In this document: piece by piece, positions 33,201 through 41,099 of the stretch | How the letters are laid out: the number at the start of each line of letters is the position of its first letter | Position numbering within the stretch: position 1 is the stretch's first letter | Assembly (NCBI GenBank): GCA_035575035.1 | Contig: DATLYH010000299.1 | Coordinates: 1-44,918, forward strand | Source: DATLYH01 sp035575035 | GTDB lineage: Bacteria > Planctomycetota > Planctomycetia > Gemmatales > Gemmataceae | Length of the DNA: 44,918 bases | Reading direction: 5' to 3' | Notes under the pieces: generated by a model | Database searches by the model: none | Seen by the model: only the letters and a program-made list of their open reading frames with translations | Told to the model about the DNA's origin: nothing | Program-made: the position numbers and the translations under genes

Positions 33201-35226
33201 CATCGACATCTTGATCCGGCTGCTGCAGGCGCTGGGCAAGGATTCCTTCGTCCGCGGCTACCTGTGGAACAACCAGAGCCGGGCCGCCGTTTTCAGCCAC
33301 CTGATCAAGGTGGCCTACCCGGGCAAGGACGAGACCGAGGCGGACTTCGCGGCGAAGGTCAAGGCCGCGGGGATCAACCAGGAGCGGCTGATCCAGCTGG
33401 CCTTTCACGCGCCGCAGTGGGTCAAGCATGTGGAGCAGGCGCTCGGCTGGCCCGGTTTCGCGGAAGGAGTGTGGTGGTTCATCGCCCACACGCGCGACAG
33501 CAACAGGAATGAGGACGAGGATAAATGGAAGGCGCTGCTCAGCGAACGCACCGCCCTGACGCCGGAGGAGCTGGCCGAGGGGGCAGTTGATGTGGCCTGG
33601 TTCCATCGCACCTATGAGGCGTTGGGGGCGGAGCGCTGGGCGGCACTGAGCGCGGCGGCCAAGTTCGCCTCGACCCGCCAGGGCTACAAGCGCGCCCTGT
33701 TCCTGGCCGAGGTGATGCGAGGCAAGGTCGCCAAGAAGAGCCTGGTCAGCGCCATCCGGCAGAAACGGCGGCGCGAGGAGGTGCGGGCGCTGGGTCTGTT
33801 GCCCCTGGCGAAGGGGAAGGCCCGCGAGGCCGACCTGCTCGACCGCTACCAGGTTTACCAGGACTACCTCCGTTACGCCCGCAAGCTTGGCTCGATGTCG
33901 CGCGATAGCGCCCTGCGGGCGGCCGCCATCGGCATGCAGAACCTGGCCCGCACCGCCGGCTACCCCGATCCGATCCGCCTGGAGTGGGCCATGGAGACCC
34001 GCACTAGCTCCGACCTGGCCGACGGCCCTGTGACCGTCACCGTCAAGGAGGTGAGCGTCACTCTCGGCATCGACCACCTGGGACAGCCGGAGATCACCGT
34101 CCGCAAGAAGGACAAGCCGCTCAAGAACATCCCGCCGGCTATCAAGAAGCACAAGAAGGTGGCGGCGCTCCTGGAGCGCAAGGCAGAGCTGAAGCGGCAA
34201 TCGGCACGCGTCCGGCGGTCGCTGGAGAACATGATGTGCCGCGGCGATCCGCTCACAGGGGCCGAGCTCCAGCAGCTGTTCGGCCACCCCGTGCTCGCCC
34301 CCCTACTGGAACGGCTGGTCCTGATCGGGGATGGGATCATCGGCTACCCGACGAAACGCGGCAAGGCGCTGCGAGACCACGCGGGCCGGCTGGAGCCGGT
34401 CACGAAGGACGAGTTGCTCCGCATCGCCCACCCCTACGACCTGCTGCGGACGAAGAAGTGGCACCTCTGGCAGCATGACTGCTTCCGCCGGGAGTTGGTG
34501 CAGCCGTTCAAGCAGGTCTTCCGCGAGCTGTATGTGCTCACCGAGGCGGAGAAGGCCGACGACACGGTCTCGCGCCGCTATGCTGGCCAGCAGGTCAACC
34601 CGCGCCAGGCGGTGGCGCTGTGGACCAGCCGCGGCTGGGCGGCCGGCTACGGCGAGGGCGTGAGCCGCACCTTCCACGATGCCGACCTGTCGGTCCACGT
34701 TTCGTTTCTCGGCGGCTACTTCACTCCTGCCGAGGTGGAGGGATTGACGATCGAGGGGGTTTACTTCACGAAGCGCGGCGAGTGGAAGCCGCTGCCCCTG
34801 GTGAAGGTGCCGCCGCGCCTCTTCAGCGAGGTGATGCGCGACTTGGACCTGGTGGTGAGCGTCGCCCACCGCGGCGGCGTGGACCCGGAAGCCAGCGCCT
34901 CGACAGTCGAGATGCGCTCGGCTCTGCTCCGCGAGACTTGTGCCCTGCTGAAGCTGGACAACGTCCGGGTCCAGGGCTCGCACGTGCTGATCGACGGCGA
35001 GTTGGGCAACTACTCGGTCCATCTGGGCAGCGCCGTCGTCCACCGCCAGCCGGGCGGCTCGCTCTGTCTGGTGCCGGTCCATGCCCAGCACCGCGGCCGG
35101 CTCTTCCTCCCCTTTGCGGACGACGACCCCAAGACGGCCGAGGTGATCTCCAAGGTGATCCTGCTGGCCCGCGACAGCGAGATCCAGGACCCCACCATCC
35201 TGGACCAGCTGCGGGCGAGTCCCTGA
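30286..35226 (+). CDS. Giant DUF4132 (MolR/YehI-like) HEAT-repeat protein
   Basis: 1646 residues. The N-terminal two thirds are helical with HEAT-like repeats (for example LRVALYALEHC, GNVRESAVQALKKC, DLRRGVLALLLNQ, between about 360 and 560) and correspond to the DUF5724 region of the family. From about 1180, YQVYQDYLRYARKLGSMSRD and GMQNLARTAGYPDPIRLEWA lead into the DUF4132 core, with RIAHPYDLLRTKKWHLWQHD and QPFKQVFRELYVLT at about 1378-1420. The end (FLPFADDDPKTAEVISKVIL, about 1607 on) is a highly conserved family tail. E. coli MolR/YehI is the best-known relative; it sits in an operon with a MoxR ATPase, a vWA protein and a SWIM protein. None of those genes is adjacent here, although a SWIM-SNF2 gene lies 3.3 kb upstream. 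Function unknown. GGGAGGG from the upstream gene's end serves as ribosome site. Confidence 0.88.
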   Translation: MLKPQQAREALKQFYHEDGEQRRLAALKPLPPRLAEIGRGLMGRDPEGNAIEEWEEESKVKRSACRQLDALSPPERSEVFEALFPKLGRYIEAGWQIHRRLPYQTDYYDRKAFRAPNNPAALLAARSDWVCSLLIQLEGYEEDITWLAAWAAHLGFRADAVGILLAAAIDTGGSEGETVFEILCDSARGTHEIGGMGRHVPRALLVAARPDGWEFVERLLLAAQRQEGLRQTILETIDEAHPEAFRRMLRLIREHNLTRFSATVRAVDTWFGFRWDSASARVVNQAIEHALKFLEDPNARARAIGKETGDALYLALWAQAFEDADAVIEPTVRLLNDTRAEQRFVGVHLLAQLKLPAARERLRTALDDEDLRVALYALEHCRDDGSEDEEADPGDLFERVERLLARVPEKEVNLKPLVWPWTGRRVDRKSVAGHLIIHLGKHPPTRLIPYLPLFDPWKRAYVVDRLAEMEKWDAAIRETLLALVGDKAGNVRESAVQALKKCPITPAEAERLEELLTRKAGDLRRGVLALLLNQTDDAALASAERLLTAGQLPLRLAGLDLLRQMAEAGRQGERCRARAERYRTERGRLSDEEEKQLTAILDTARPQARLDDALGLLKPEERTPPVPPRGNLKVAFRTPAAIACLESLDELVHEHRQTPVVIKYLPDPDDPEDQESESEPTPLGNLGYRFPSPNTDTPVEKDIVRLPLRELWERWWAERPRELRDPDGFELLRALACFEWEADDWREPRKRSPQLKQALEVLTGGLKPKELRYEEIVKGVLEWLLRLHPPEGAPDFLLDAVEASFALVPPQELEHVPDEDRWEDRDWRSYDSPFVLWLDQARSHRDSYPAVWRPEHHVRLWRLLRWKDEPGPKVPRNRPELNEIVAAYRAGGATEADLIDQLLGPHDDDYGGRFHELGTLTERKLPPKLAECPGLAAVVERCRQRVLEIELARGEAETPASGAALSLNSVEGIDILIRLLQALGKDSFVRGYLWNNQSRAAVFSHLIKVAYPGKDETEADFAAKVKAAGINQERLIQLAFHAPQWVKHVEQALGWPGFAEGVWWFIAHTRDSNRNEDEDKWKALLSERTALTPEELAEGAVDVAWFHRTYEALGAERWAALSAAAKFASTRQGYKRALFLAEVMRGKVAKKSLVSAIRQKRRREEVRALGLLPLAKGKAREADLLDRYQVYQDYLRYARKLGSMSRDSALRAAAIGMQNLARTAGYPDPIRLEWAMETRTSSDLADGPVTVTVKEVSVTLGIDHLGQPEITVRKKDKPLKNIPPAIKKHKKVAALLERKAELKRQSARVRRSLENMMCRGDPLTGAELQQLFGHPVLAPLLERLVLIGDGIIGYPTKRGKALRDHAGRLEPVTKDELLRIAHPYDLLRTKKWHLWQHDCFRRELVQPFKQVFRELYVLTEAEKADDTVSRRYAGQQVNPRQAVALWTSRGWAAGYGEGVSRTFHDADLSVHVSFLGGYFTPAEVEGLTIEGVYFTKRGEWKPLPLVKVPPRLFSEVMRDLDLVVSVAHRGGVDPEASASTVEMRSALLRETCALLKLDNVRVQGSHVLIDGELGNYSVHLGSAVVHRQPGGSLCLVPVHAQHRGRLFLPFADDDPKTAEVISKVILLARDSEIQDPTILDQLRASP

Positions 35227-35279
35227 TGAGTCCCGGCGCATCTTTGATCGGAGCCCAGAGCGTTGGCGACGATTACTCC

Positions 35280-35338
35280 GAGCCCGGAGCGTCAGCGACG
35301 GGCAGGCGCTCTCCCTCGTCGGTTACGCTCCGGGTTCT
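35280..35338. terminator. Long hairpin between convergent genes, from the GCTCCGGG repeat family
   Basis: GAGCCCGGAGCGTCAGCGAC (35280-35299) pairs with GTCGGTTACGCTCCGGGTTC (35318-35337) with few mismatches. It sits between the DUF4132 stop (35226) and the convergent RND pump stop (35366), so it could stop both transcripts. Related to repeats at 16151 and 19234. Confidence 0.6.
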
Positions 35339-35365
35339 GCCATTCGCAAGTGCGAAGCCTGTTTG

Positions 35366-38300
35366 TCATATCCCCTCCGCTCCCGGCGCCGGTTGGTGGG
35401 TGAGGCGCTCGGCGTCCTTGCCGCTGAAGCGCCAGAAGATCCCCGGATGGATCAGGAACTCGCACAACGTCGAGGTGATCAGGCCCCCCAGGATGACCGT
35501 GGCCACCGGGTAGAGGATCTCTCGCCCCGGCTGATGGCCGCCCACCACCAGCGGCACCAGACCAATACCGGCCGTCAACGCCGTCATCAGCACCGGCGGC
35601 AGTCGCTCCAGGCTGCCGCGCAAAATCATCTGCGGCGTGAAGCCTTCCCCCTCGTGACGCATCAGGTGGAAGTAATGGCTGACCAGCAGGATGCCATTGC
35701 GGGTCGCGATGCCGCCCAGCGAGATGAAGCCGACCAGGCTCGCCACCGTCAGCGTCTGGCCGGTCAGCCACAGCGCCAGGACCCCGCCGATGAAGGCGGC
35801 CGGCACCGCGTTGAGGATTTGCAATACGATCCGCGCTGACGGATAGAGCATGTACAGCACCACGAACATACCGACGACCGCCACGCCGGCCAAGATGCCG
35901 ATGACCAGCGTCGCCCGGCGCTGGCTCTCGAACTGACCGCCATACTCGATGAAATAGCCCGGCGGCAGCGCGACGCGCTCCCGGATGCGCCGCTGGATGT
36001 CGTGGACAGCGCCGGCCAGGTCGCGGTCGGTGGTGTTGCAACGGACCACGATTCGGCGGCGGGCATCCTCCCGGCTGATGGTGTTGGGACCGAGCCCGGG
36101 GCCGATGTCCACTAGCTCGCCCAGCGCCACCGGGCCGCGCCGGTCGTCCAGACCCAGCCGGAGCCGGCCCAGGGCCTCGTAGTCGCTGCGGTACGGCTCA
36201 TCCAGCCGCAGCACCAGGTCGAAGCGCCGCTGTCCTTCGACCACCTCGGAGACGACCCGGCCGTGCAGCGCCGTCTGGGCAAACCGGGAGACGTGCTCCC
36301 AGTCCACGCCGTAGCGAGCCAGGGCCTCCGGCTTGCGGCGGAGGTGTAGCTCGTCGATCCGCTGCTGGGCCTCGACCACCGGCGGCGTGATCCCCTCGAC
36401 ATCGCGGATGGCCGCCCGGACCTGCTCCGCCGTCCGCCGCAGCGTGTCCAGGTCGTCGCCATAGACCTTGATGGCGATCTGGGCCGTCACGCCGGAAAGC
36501 ATGTGGCTGATCAGGTGAGCCAACGGCTGCTCCGCCTCCAGGTCGGCGCCGGGCACCTCCTCCTTGAGTTCGTCCAGGAGATGCTTGAGGATCTCGTCCC
36601 GGCCGCGGCCGGCCTCCGGGTTGATGGTCAGGATGTAGTGGGTGTTGTTGGGCAGCTCGACATGCTCGTCCAACTCGGCCCGGCCAGTGCGGCGGGAGAA
36701 GTGGAGGATTTCTCCCTGCGGGTTGGAGCGGGATTTTTGCATCTGCCGGAGCTTGGCGTCAATGATCGCCGTGGCCTTGTTGGAGGCGTCCAGCGAGGCG
36801 CCCGGCGGCAGCACTACGTTGAGCTGCACGCTCCCTTCGTCGAACCTTGGGAGGAAGTCGGCTCCGAGCCGGGTCAGCACCACGGCGCACACCCCGACCA
36901 GTACCCAGGTCGCCAGCAGGATGGTGCCCGGCCGGGCTATGCTCAGACGGATCAGATAGGTGGCCCCCCATTTCAGCAGGCGCACGAGAGGGCTGTCGTA
37001 CCGGCGATGCGTCGCTCGGGCCTGGGGGAGAAGGTAATAAGAGAGCACCGGGGTCACCGTCAGCGACACCAGCAGCGACGCTAGGATCGACACGATGTAG
37101 GCAATGCCCAGCGGCGTGAAGAGCCGGCCTTCCATGCCCGACAGGGCGAACAGCGGCACAAAGACCAGGATCACCATTAGGGTGCCGAAGACGATGGCGC
37201 TGCGGATCTCGACGCTGGCGTCGTAGATCACCTGGAGCGCGGGCCGCCTCCATCTCCCCTCGCCCCCGTCTTCGGGGGAGAGGGGTTGGGGGTGAGGGGG
37301 CGAAGGGGGAAGCACGTTGTTCTCGCGGAGTCGGCGGAAGATGTTCTCGACATCCACGATGGCATCATCCACCAAGGCGCCCATTGCCACGGCGATGCCG
37401 CCCAGCGTCATCACGTTAATCGACATCGGCGTTCCGGTCAGCCAGCCGATCGCCTTGAACGTCAGAGCCGTGATCGCCAGCGACAGCGGGATGGCGGTCA
37501 GGGAGATGAAGGTGGTGCGCAAGTTGAGCAGGAAGAGGAAGAGGACCAGCAGCACGAGCACGGCCCCGACCACCAGCGCCTCGCCGACGTTGTAGACCCC
37601 GCGGTCGATGAAGCCGCGCACCTGGAACAATTCGGGGTTGATGACCACGTGGGCCGGCAAGGTGGCCTCGGCCTCACGCAGAGCGGCGACGATCCGGTCG
37701 GTCAAGTCGCGCGTGTCGGAGTGCGGCTGCTTGGTGACGTTGAGGACGACGCCGGGCTGGCCGTTGACGCTGGCGTCGCCGCGCTGCGGCTGCGGACCGA
37801 GCCGGACGCGGGCCACCTGCTCCAACAGGATGGTCCGCTGGGGGGTGTGGCGGACCGGGATCAGGCGCAGGTCGGCCAGCACCTGGTCGGGCTCTGGGCC
37901 GAGCCGGCCCTGGATGCGGATCGGCACCTCCTTGCCGTCGCGCTGAGCGTAGCCGCCGGTGGCGTTGTGATTGTTCCGCCGCAGCGCTTCCTCGACCTCC
38001 TCCAGGGAGACATCATAGGCGAGCAGAGCGTTGGGATTGACCAGCACCTGATACTGCCGAGGCGGGCTGCCAATCGTGGCCACGTGGGCGATGCCGGTGA
38101 TCTTGCGCAGCCGCGGCCGGATCACCCAGTCGGCCATGGTCCGCAACTCCATCTGTCGGCGGATCGACGAGGGGAAGGACACCTCCACCCGCTTGCCGTT
38201 CAGCGTGATGCTCACCTGCCGGTCAAGGTCCGCCAGCGGTTGGTCGAGCTGCGCCAACCGGGAGTCGTGGCCACGGAACGAAACCGCTGTCGGGCCATCG

Positions 38301-38977
38301 CGTCGGTCGGGCAGGAGTGAAACGGGCGGCCCCTGCTGCCCATCCCAGGTCAGCGACACGGGCATGGCGTCCACCGCTACCGGCCGCCACTCGTGTGCAT
38401 CGCTCCGGCGGCCGCCGTCCGGACCGCGCGGGTCCCACAGGTGGAGCGCGGCCTGTCCCTCGCCGGGTGAGTGGACCAACTCGGCCAGGTAGTTGGTGGG
38501 CGGCACCGGGGCCAGTTCGCCGCCGTGCGGTCCCGGCTGGTAGTACAAGCCGATGTGGATGATCTCCCCCATGAGCGAGGCGATGGGGGCCGGCTGCGGT
38601 TGGATGCCGGGCGGCAGTGCTTGCTGGGCGGCGGTCAGGCGCTCGACCACCACCTGGCGGGCAGTGTGAATGTGGGTTCCCCAGTCGAACTCGACGGTGA
38701 CCATGGACAGCCCGGCGATGGTCTGGCTGCGGACCGTCTGCACTCCGGTGGCCCCGAGCAAAGACGACTCGATCGGCGCTGTGACCTGGGTCTCGACATC
38801 ATCGGCCGCCATGCCGGGACACTCGGTCATCACCACCACCCGCGGCCGGTCGAGGTCGGGAAAGACATCGATCGGCAGCGTGGCGGCGACGAACGTGCCA
38901 TAGACCAGTACGGCCAGACTGAGGAAGACGATCAGCGGCCGGTAGCGCAGCGCGAAGCGGATGACGGCGTTGAGCAT
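35366..38977 (-). CDS. Heavy-metal RND efflux pump (CzcA/CusA type), with two insertions
   Basis: 1203 residues from ATG at 38977 (GAGGAAACGGG upstream; ATG at 38992 is an alternative). It is the proton-driven inner-membrane pump of a tripartite metal exporter. Seen: LPIDVFPDLDRPRVVVMTEC, GMAADDVETQVTAPIESSLL, the TM4 charged motif ALVDDAIVDVENIFRRLREN typical of HME-RND pumps, GADFLPRFDEGSVQLNVVLP, SGVTAQIAIKVYGDDLDTLR, and a C-terminal LVGFISLGGIATRNGILLV. Usual length is about 1040. The excess comes from a roughly 125-residue insertion in the first porter region (about 147-275; starts PGPHGGELAPVPP) and a short Pro/Gly-rich insertion after TM4 (PPSPPHPQPLSPEDGGEG, about 558-575) that matches an intergenic repeat. 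Metal specificity cannot be read. No outer-membrane factor gene is present. Confidence 0.92.
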   Translation of the reverse strand: MLNAVIRFALRYRPLIVFLSLAVLVYGTFVAATLPIDVFPDLDRPRVVVMTECPGMAADDVETQVTAPIESSLLGATGVQTVRSQTIAGLSMVTVEFDWGTHIHTARQVVVERLTAAQQALPPGIQPQPAPIASLMGEIIHIGLYYQPGPHGGELAPVPPTNYLAELVHSPGEGQAALHLWDPRGPDGGRRSDAHEWRPVAVDAMPVSLTWDGQQGPPVSLLPDRRDGPTAVSFRGHDSRLAQLDQPLADLDRQVSITLNGKRVEVSFPSSIRRQMELRTMADWVIRPRLRKITGIAHVATIGSPPRQYQVLVNPNALLAYDVSLEEVEEALRRNNHNATGGYAQRDGKEVPIRIQGRLGPEPDQVLADLRLIPVRHTPQRTILLEQVARVRLGPQPQRGDASVNGQPGVVLNVTKQPHSDTRDLTDRIVAALREAEATLPAHVVINPELFQVRGFIDRGVYNVGEALVVGAVLVLLVLFLFLLNLRTTFISLTAIPLSLAITALTFKAIGWLTGTPMSINVMTLGGIAVAMGALVDDAIVDVENIFRRLRENNVLPPSPPHPQPLSPEDGGEGRWRRPALQVIYDASVEIRSAIVFGTLMVILVFVPLFALSGMEGRLFTPLGIAYIVSILASLLVSLTVTPVLSYYLLPQARATHRRYDSPLVRLLKWGATYLIRLSIARPGTILLATWVLVGVCAVVLTRLGADFLPRFDEGSVQLNVVLPPGASLDASNKATAIIDAKLRQMQKSRSNPQGEILHFSRRTGRAELDEHVELPNNTHYILTINPEAGRGRDEILKHLLDELKEEVPGADLEAEQPLAHLISHMLSGVTAQIAIKVYGDDLDTLRRTAEQVRAAIRDVEGITPPVVEAQQRIDELHLRRKPEALARYGVDWEHVSRFAQTALHGRVVSEVVEGQRRFDLVLRLDEPYRSDYEALGRLRLGLDDRRGPVALGELVDIGPGLGPNTISREDARRRIVVRCNTTDRDLAGAVHDIQRRIRERVALPPGYFIEYGGQFESQRRATLVIGILAGVAVVGMFVVLYMLYPSARIVLQILNAVPAAFIGGVLALWLTGQTLTVASLVGFISLGGIATRNGILLVSHYFHLMRHEGEGFTPQMILRGSLERLPPVLMTALTAGIGLVPLVVGGHQPGREILYPVATVILGGLITSTLCEFLIHPGIFWRFSGKDAERLTHQPAPGAEGI
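37254..37300. repeat. In-frame copy of a G-rich palindromic repeat inside the RND pump gene
   Basis: CTCCCCTCGCCCCC, loop GTCTTC, GGGGGAGAGGGG, then TTGGGGGTGAGGGGG. It differs from the intergenic copy at 39023-39066 by two substitutions and a loop 3 bases longer. On the coding strand it reads PHPQPLSPEDGGEG. Confidence 0.92.
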
Positions 38978-39022
38978 ATCCCGTTTCCTCAATGGCGCTG
39001 GGGGTATTCGCCTTGCACCTTC

Positions 39023-39066
39023 CTCCCCTTGCCCCCTGTGGGGGAGAGGGGTAGGGGGTGAGGGGG
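39023..39066. repeat. G-rich palindromic repeat between pump and adaptor genes
   Basis: CTCCCCTTGCCCCC, loop TGT, GGGGGAGAGGGG, then TAGGGGGTGAGGGGG; same orientation as the copy at 37254. It lies 45 bases before the pump start and may form a hairpin in the operon mRNA. Confidence 0.92.
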
Positions 39067-39096
39067 AGAGGGGAGCAAACCCCGCGGCACGCTCCT

Positions 39097-40545
39097 CTAG
39101 TGGTCATGATGATGCTCATGGCCCTCCCCCTCGGCGGACTGGGCCTTCAGGGCGAAGTTCAGCTGGGCGGCGGCATTGTGGGCGATGTGGTTGCCCGGGC
39201 TGATGCTGCCGTCGTTGGCGATGACGGCGTGGCGGCGGTCAAGGTGGAGAAGGCGGACCGGCCTACGCTCGAAGAAGTCGCCGTTCTGCCGGAAGACGTA
39301 GACCTCTGCCCCCTCACGCACCACCGCTTCGGCCGGCAAGACGAAGACATCGTCGAACCGCTCGACCGGCACGTGCAGCAGCACCCGCTGGCCCGGCCGG
39401 TAGCGCCAGATGCGATAGGTCTTGCCGGCACTGACGTACTCGCGGTACTGGTTGGTCAGGGGCAAGTAGAATGGGTACGTCTGGCTGGCAGGGTCCACCG
39501 TGTTGGCCAGAAAGCCGATTTGCAACAGGCCGTCCGGCGGAAACAGCGGCACCAGGCTGCCGGGCTGAAGCAGACGGGCCAGGACCAACGCCGGAAGCTC
39601 CCTGCGAGCAGAGAGCCAGGCGGCCGTCTCATCCGCGGCGAACTCGGCCCGCACAAACCAACCCTGTCGGGCCGCCTGCTCCAACAGCGGCACCTCCGAC
39701 TTGAAGCCTCGGCCCTCGACGTACAGCTCCTGGTGGTCGGTCAGGTAACACAGGAGTTGGCCGGCCTGGACCTGCTCACCGAGGTTGACCTTAAGCTCCT
39801 GCACCTCATAGAGGGGGGAGGACTCCGCTTCCATCAAGGGACCGGCCGAGGTCAGGAGTAAAGGCGAGCGTGGCTCCGGCGGTCGGCCAGGCACGCGCAC
39901 GGTGATCTCGGTGACGAACTTCCCCTCGGTCACCCCCTGGATTTGCTCCGGGGTCAAGCCGCGGGCGGCGAGTTGATGACGGTAGGCTGTCAGGGCAGCG
40001 TTAAGGCGGCGCTGCTGGTAGTCCAGTTCCAGTAGCCGCGCCGCTGGCACCGCCCCGGACCGGGACGCCTCGGCCAGTCGTTCCCGCTCTTCCTGGTTGA
40101 TTTGCAGGTCGCGGGCAGTCTTGAACAGCTCCGCCTGGGCGCCCAGGGTGATCTCACCGACCAGCGCCAGGGTAAATAGCTCGTCGCCGGGTCGAACCGT
40201 GTCCCAGGGAAAGACGGCCACGCGCTTGACGACGCCGGCCGTCGGGGAGGTCACGGCGTGGTCGCTCCGGCCGGGCAATTCCGTCACCGTCCCCGGCACC
40301 TCGATGCCGCGCCAGTACGAGGTCAAACGGACCGGCCGGACGACCAGCCGCAGGTTGGCCTGGGCCTGAGGGCTGAGTTGGACCTGATCTTCATTGCCGT
40401 GATCGTGATGGTCGTTCGCTGCGGTTGGTCCCGGGGATAGGACGGGGAAGAGCCACGGCCGCCAGATGTTGTAGGTGAGCAGGCCCGCGCCGGCGCCGGC
40501 CGCGGCCAGCAGCACCAGCACAGGGAGCAAGGTCCGGGTTCTCAT
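39097..40545 (-). CDS. Periplasmic adaptor (membrane fusion protein) of the metal RND pump
   Basis: 482 residues from ATG at 40545, with CCGGAGAAAG upstream. An N-terminal anchor (LLPVLVLLAAAGAGAGLLTY) is followed by a His/Asp cluster (NDHHDHGNED) and ends in a second one (GEGHEHHHDH); both could bind metal. Between them are the usual adaptor parts: the barrel-sandwich lipoyl half (TSPTAGVVKRVAVFPWDTVR), a coiled-coil hairpin (LFKTARDLQINQEERERLAE, LDYQQRRLNAALTAYRHQLA), the second lipoyl half (LKVNLGEQVQAGQLLCYLTD), and a beta-barrel with VFVLPAEAVVREGAEVYVFR. It joins the inner-membrane pump to an outer-membrane channel. It is upstream of the pump gene with a repeat between them. The frame is open upstream through AAGTGAC repeats (reading LVTCHLTL), which is not part of the protein. 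Confidence 0.9.
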   Translation of the reverse strand: MRTRTLLPVLVLLAAAGAGAGLLTYNIWRPWLFPVLSPGPTAANDHHDHGNEDQVQLSPQAQANLRLVVRPVRLTSYWRGIEVPGTVTELPGRSDHAVTSPTAGVVKRVAVFPWDTVRPGDELFTLALVGEITLGAQAELFKTARDLQINQEERERLAEASRSGAVPAARLLELDYQQRRLNAALTAYRHQLAARGLTPEQIQGVTEGKFVTEITVRVPGRPPEPRSPLLLTSAGPLMEAESSPLYEVQELKVNLGEQVQAGQLLCYLTDHQELYVEGRGFKSEVPLLEQAARQGWFVRAEFAADETAAWLSARRELPALVLARLLQPGSLVPLFPPDGLLQIGFLANTVDPASQTYPFYLPLTNQYREYVSAGKTYRIWRYRPGQRVLLHVPVERFDDVFVLPAEAVVREGAEVYVFRQNGDFFERRPVRLLHLDRRHAVIANDGSISPGNHIAHNAAAQLNFALKAQSAEGEGHEHHHDH

Positions 40546-40584
40546 CAGCTTTCTCCGGTGGGACGGGGTGAAGCGCGGCAAAGT

Positions 40585-40726
40585 CAAGTGACAAGTGACA
40601 AGTGACAAGGAGGCTGGTCTGCATCCCGCGCTTGTCACTAGTAGCCGAAGTCGCCAGACTTCGGGAGGTAGCCAAGGACCCGAATGTTGGCGCGTTCGGC
40701 TACCGGGCTGTCGCTGGTCACTTGTT
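40585..40726. repeat. Composite repeat: CAAGTGA tandem units around a CCGAAGTC hairpin
   Basis: CAAGTGACAAGTGACAAGTG (plus ACAAG) at 40585-40609, inverted CTTGTCACT at 40631-40639, hairpin CCGAAGTC-GCCA-GACTTCGG (40645-40664), a degenerate GTTCGGCTACC at 40694-40704, and TCACTTGTTA at 40718-40727. The final TTA is the stop codon of the small His-rich protein. The same parts in the same order occur at 42211-42400. Confidence 0.88.
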
Positions 40727-41060
40727 AGAGAAGCAGCGCGCGCAGTGTCAGATAGAGAGGTTGATCCGGCGGGCCGAGGTTGACCGGGTAGAACGCGACT
40801 GGAGCGACATCAGGGTCCGTCGGTTGGGAGCCTGTGTCCATCACGGCTAGAAGGAGGTGCGGGGCGGGCGAAAGACGAGGGGGCTCCGACTTGAAGCTGC
40901 ACAGGGTCATCCCCATTTTGGACGCGGGACAGCCGGGGAGGTGATCATCCTCGTCGTGGTGATGCGGGACCGCTTCCGGCCGCAACAGGTGGCAAATGCA
41001 GATGCCCGGCGGCCAGAGCAGTCGAAGGAAGATCAGGAACAGCAGGACATTTCGCAGCAT
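40725..41060 (-). CDS. Small His-rich exported protein at the head of the metal efflux operon
   Basis: 111 residues. The hydrophobic N-terminus (LRNVLLFLIFLRLLWPPGIC) looks like a signal peptide or anchor, followed by a Cys/His/Asp cluster (CICHLL, HHHDEDDHLPGC) that could bind a transition metal. The rest is Pro-rich without a recognised domain. Its position upstream of and on the same strand as the adaptor and pump genes suggests a periplasmic metal sensor or chaperone; this is inference. A promoter-like site lies at 41100-41128. The TAA stop falls in the edge of a composite repeat. No clear Shine-Dalgarno site. Confidence 0.65.
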   Translation of the reverse strand: MLRNVLLFLIFLRLLWPPGICICHLLRPEAVPHHHDEDDHLPGCPASKMGMTLCSFKSEPPRLSPAPHLLLAVMDTGSQPTDPDVAPVAFYPVNLGPPDQPLYLTLRALLL

Positions 41061-41099
41061 GAGAACGTCCGCACTCCCCGAGGCAGTACTGAATGGTGA

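Noticed and set aside
32812..34287. Open frame of 491 codons on the minus strand, with others near 30052-31611 and 34303-35241
   Set aside because: Shadows of the DUF4132 gene, which is continuous and conserved.
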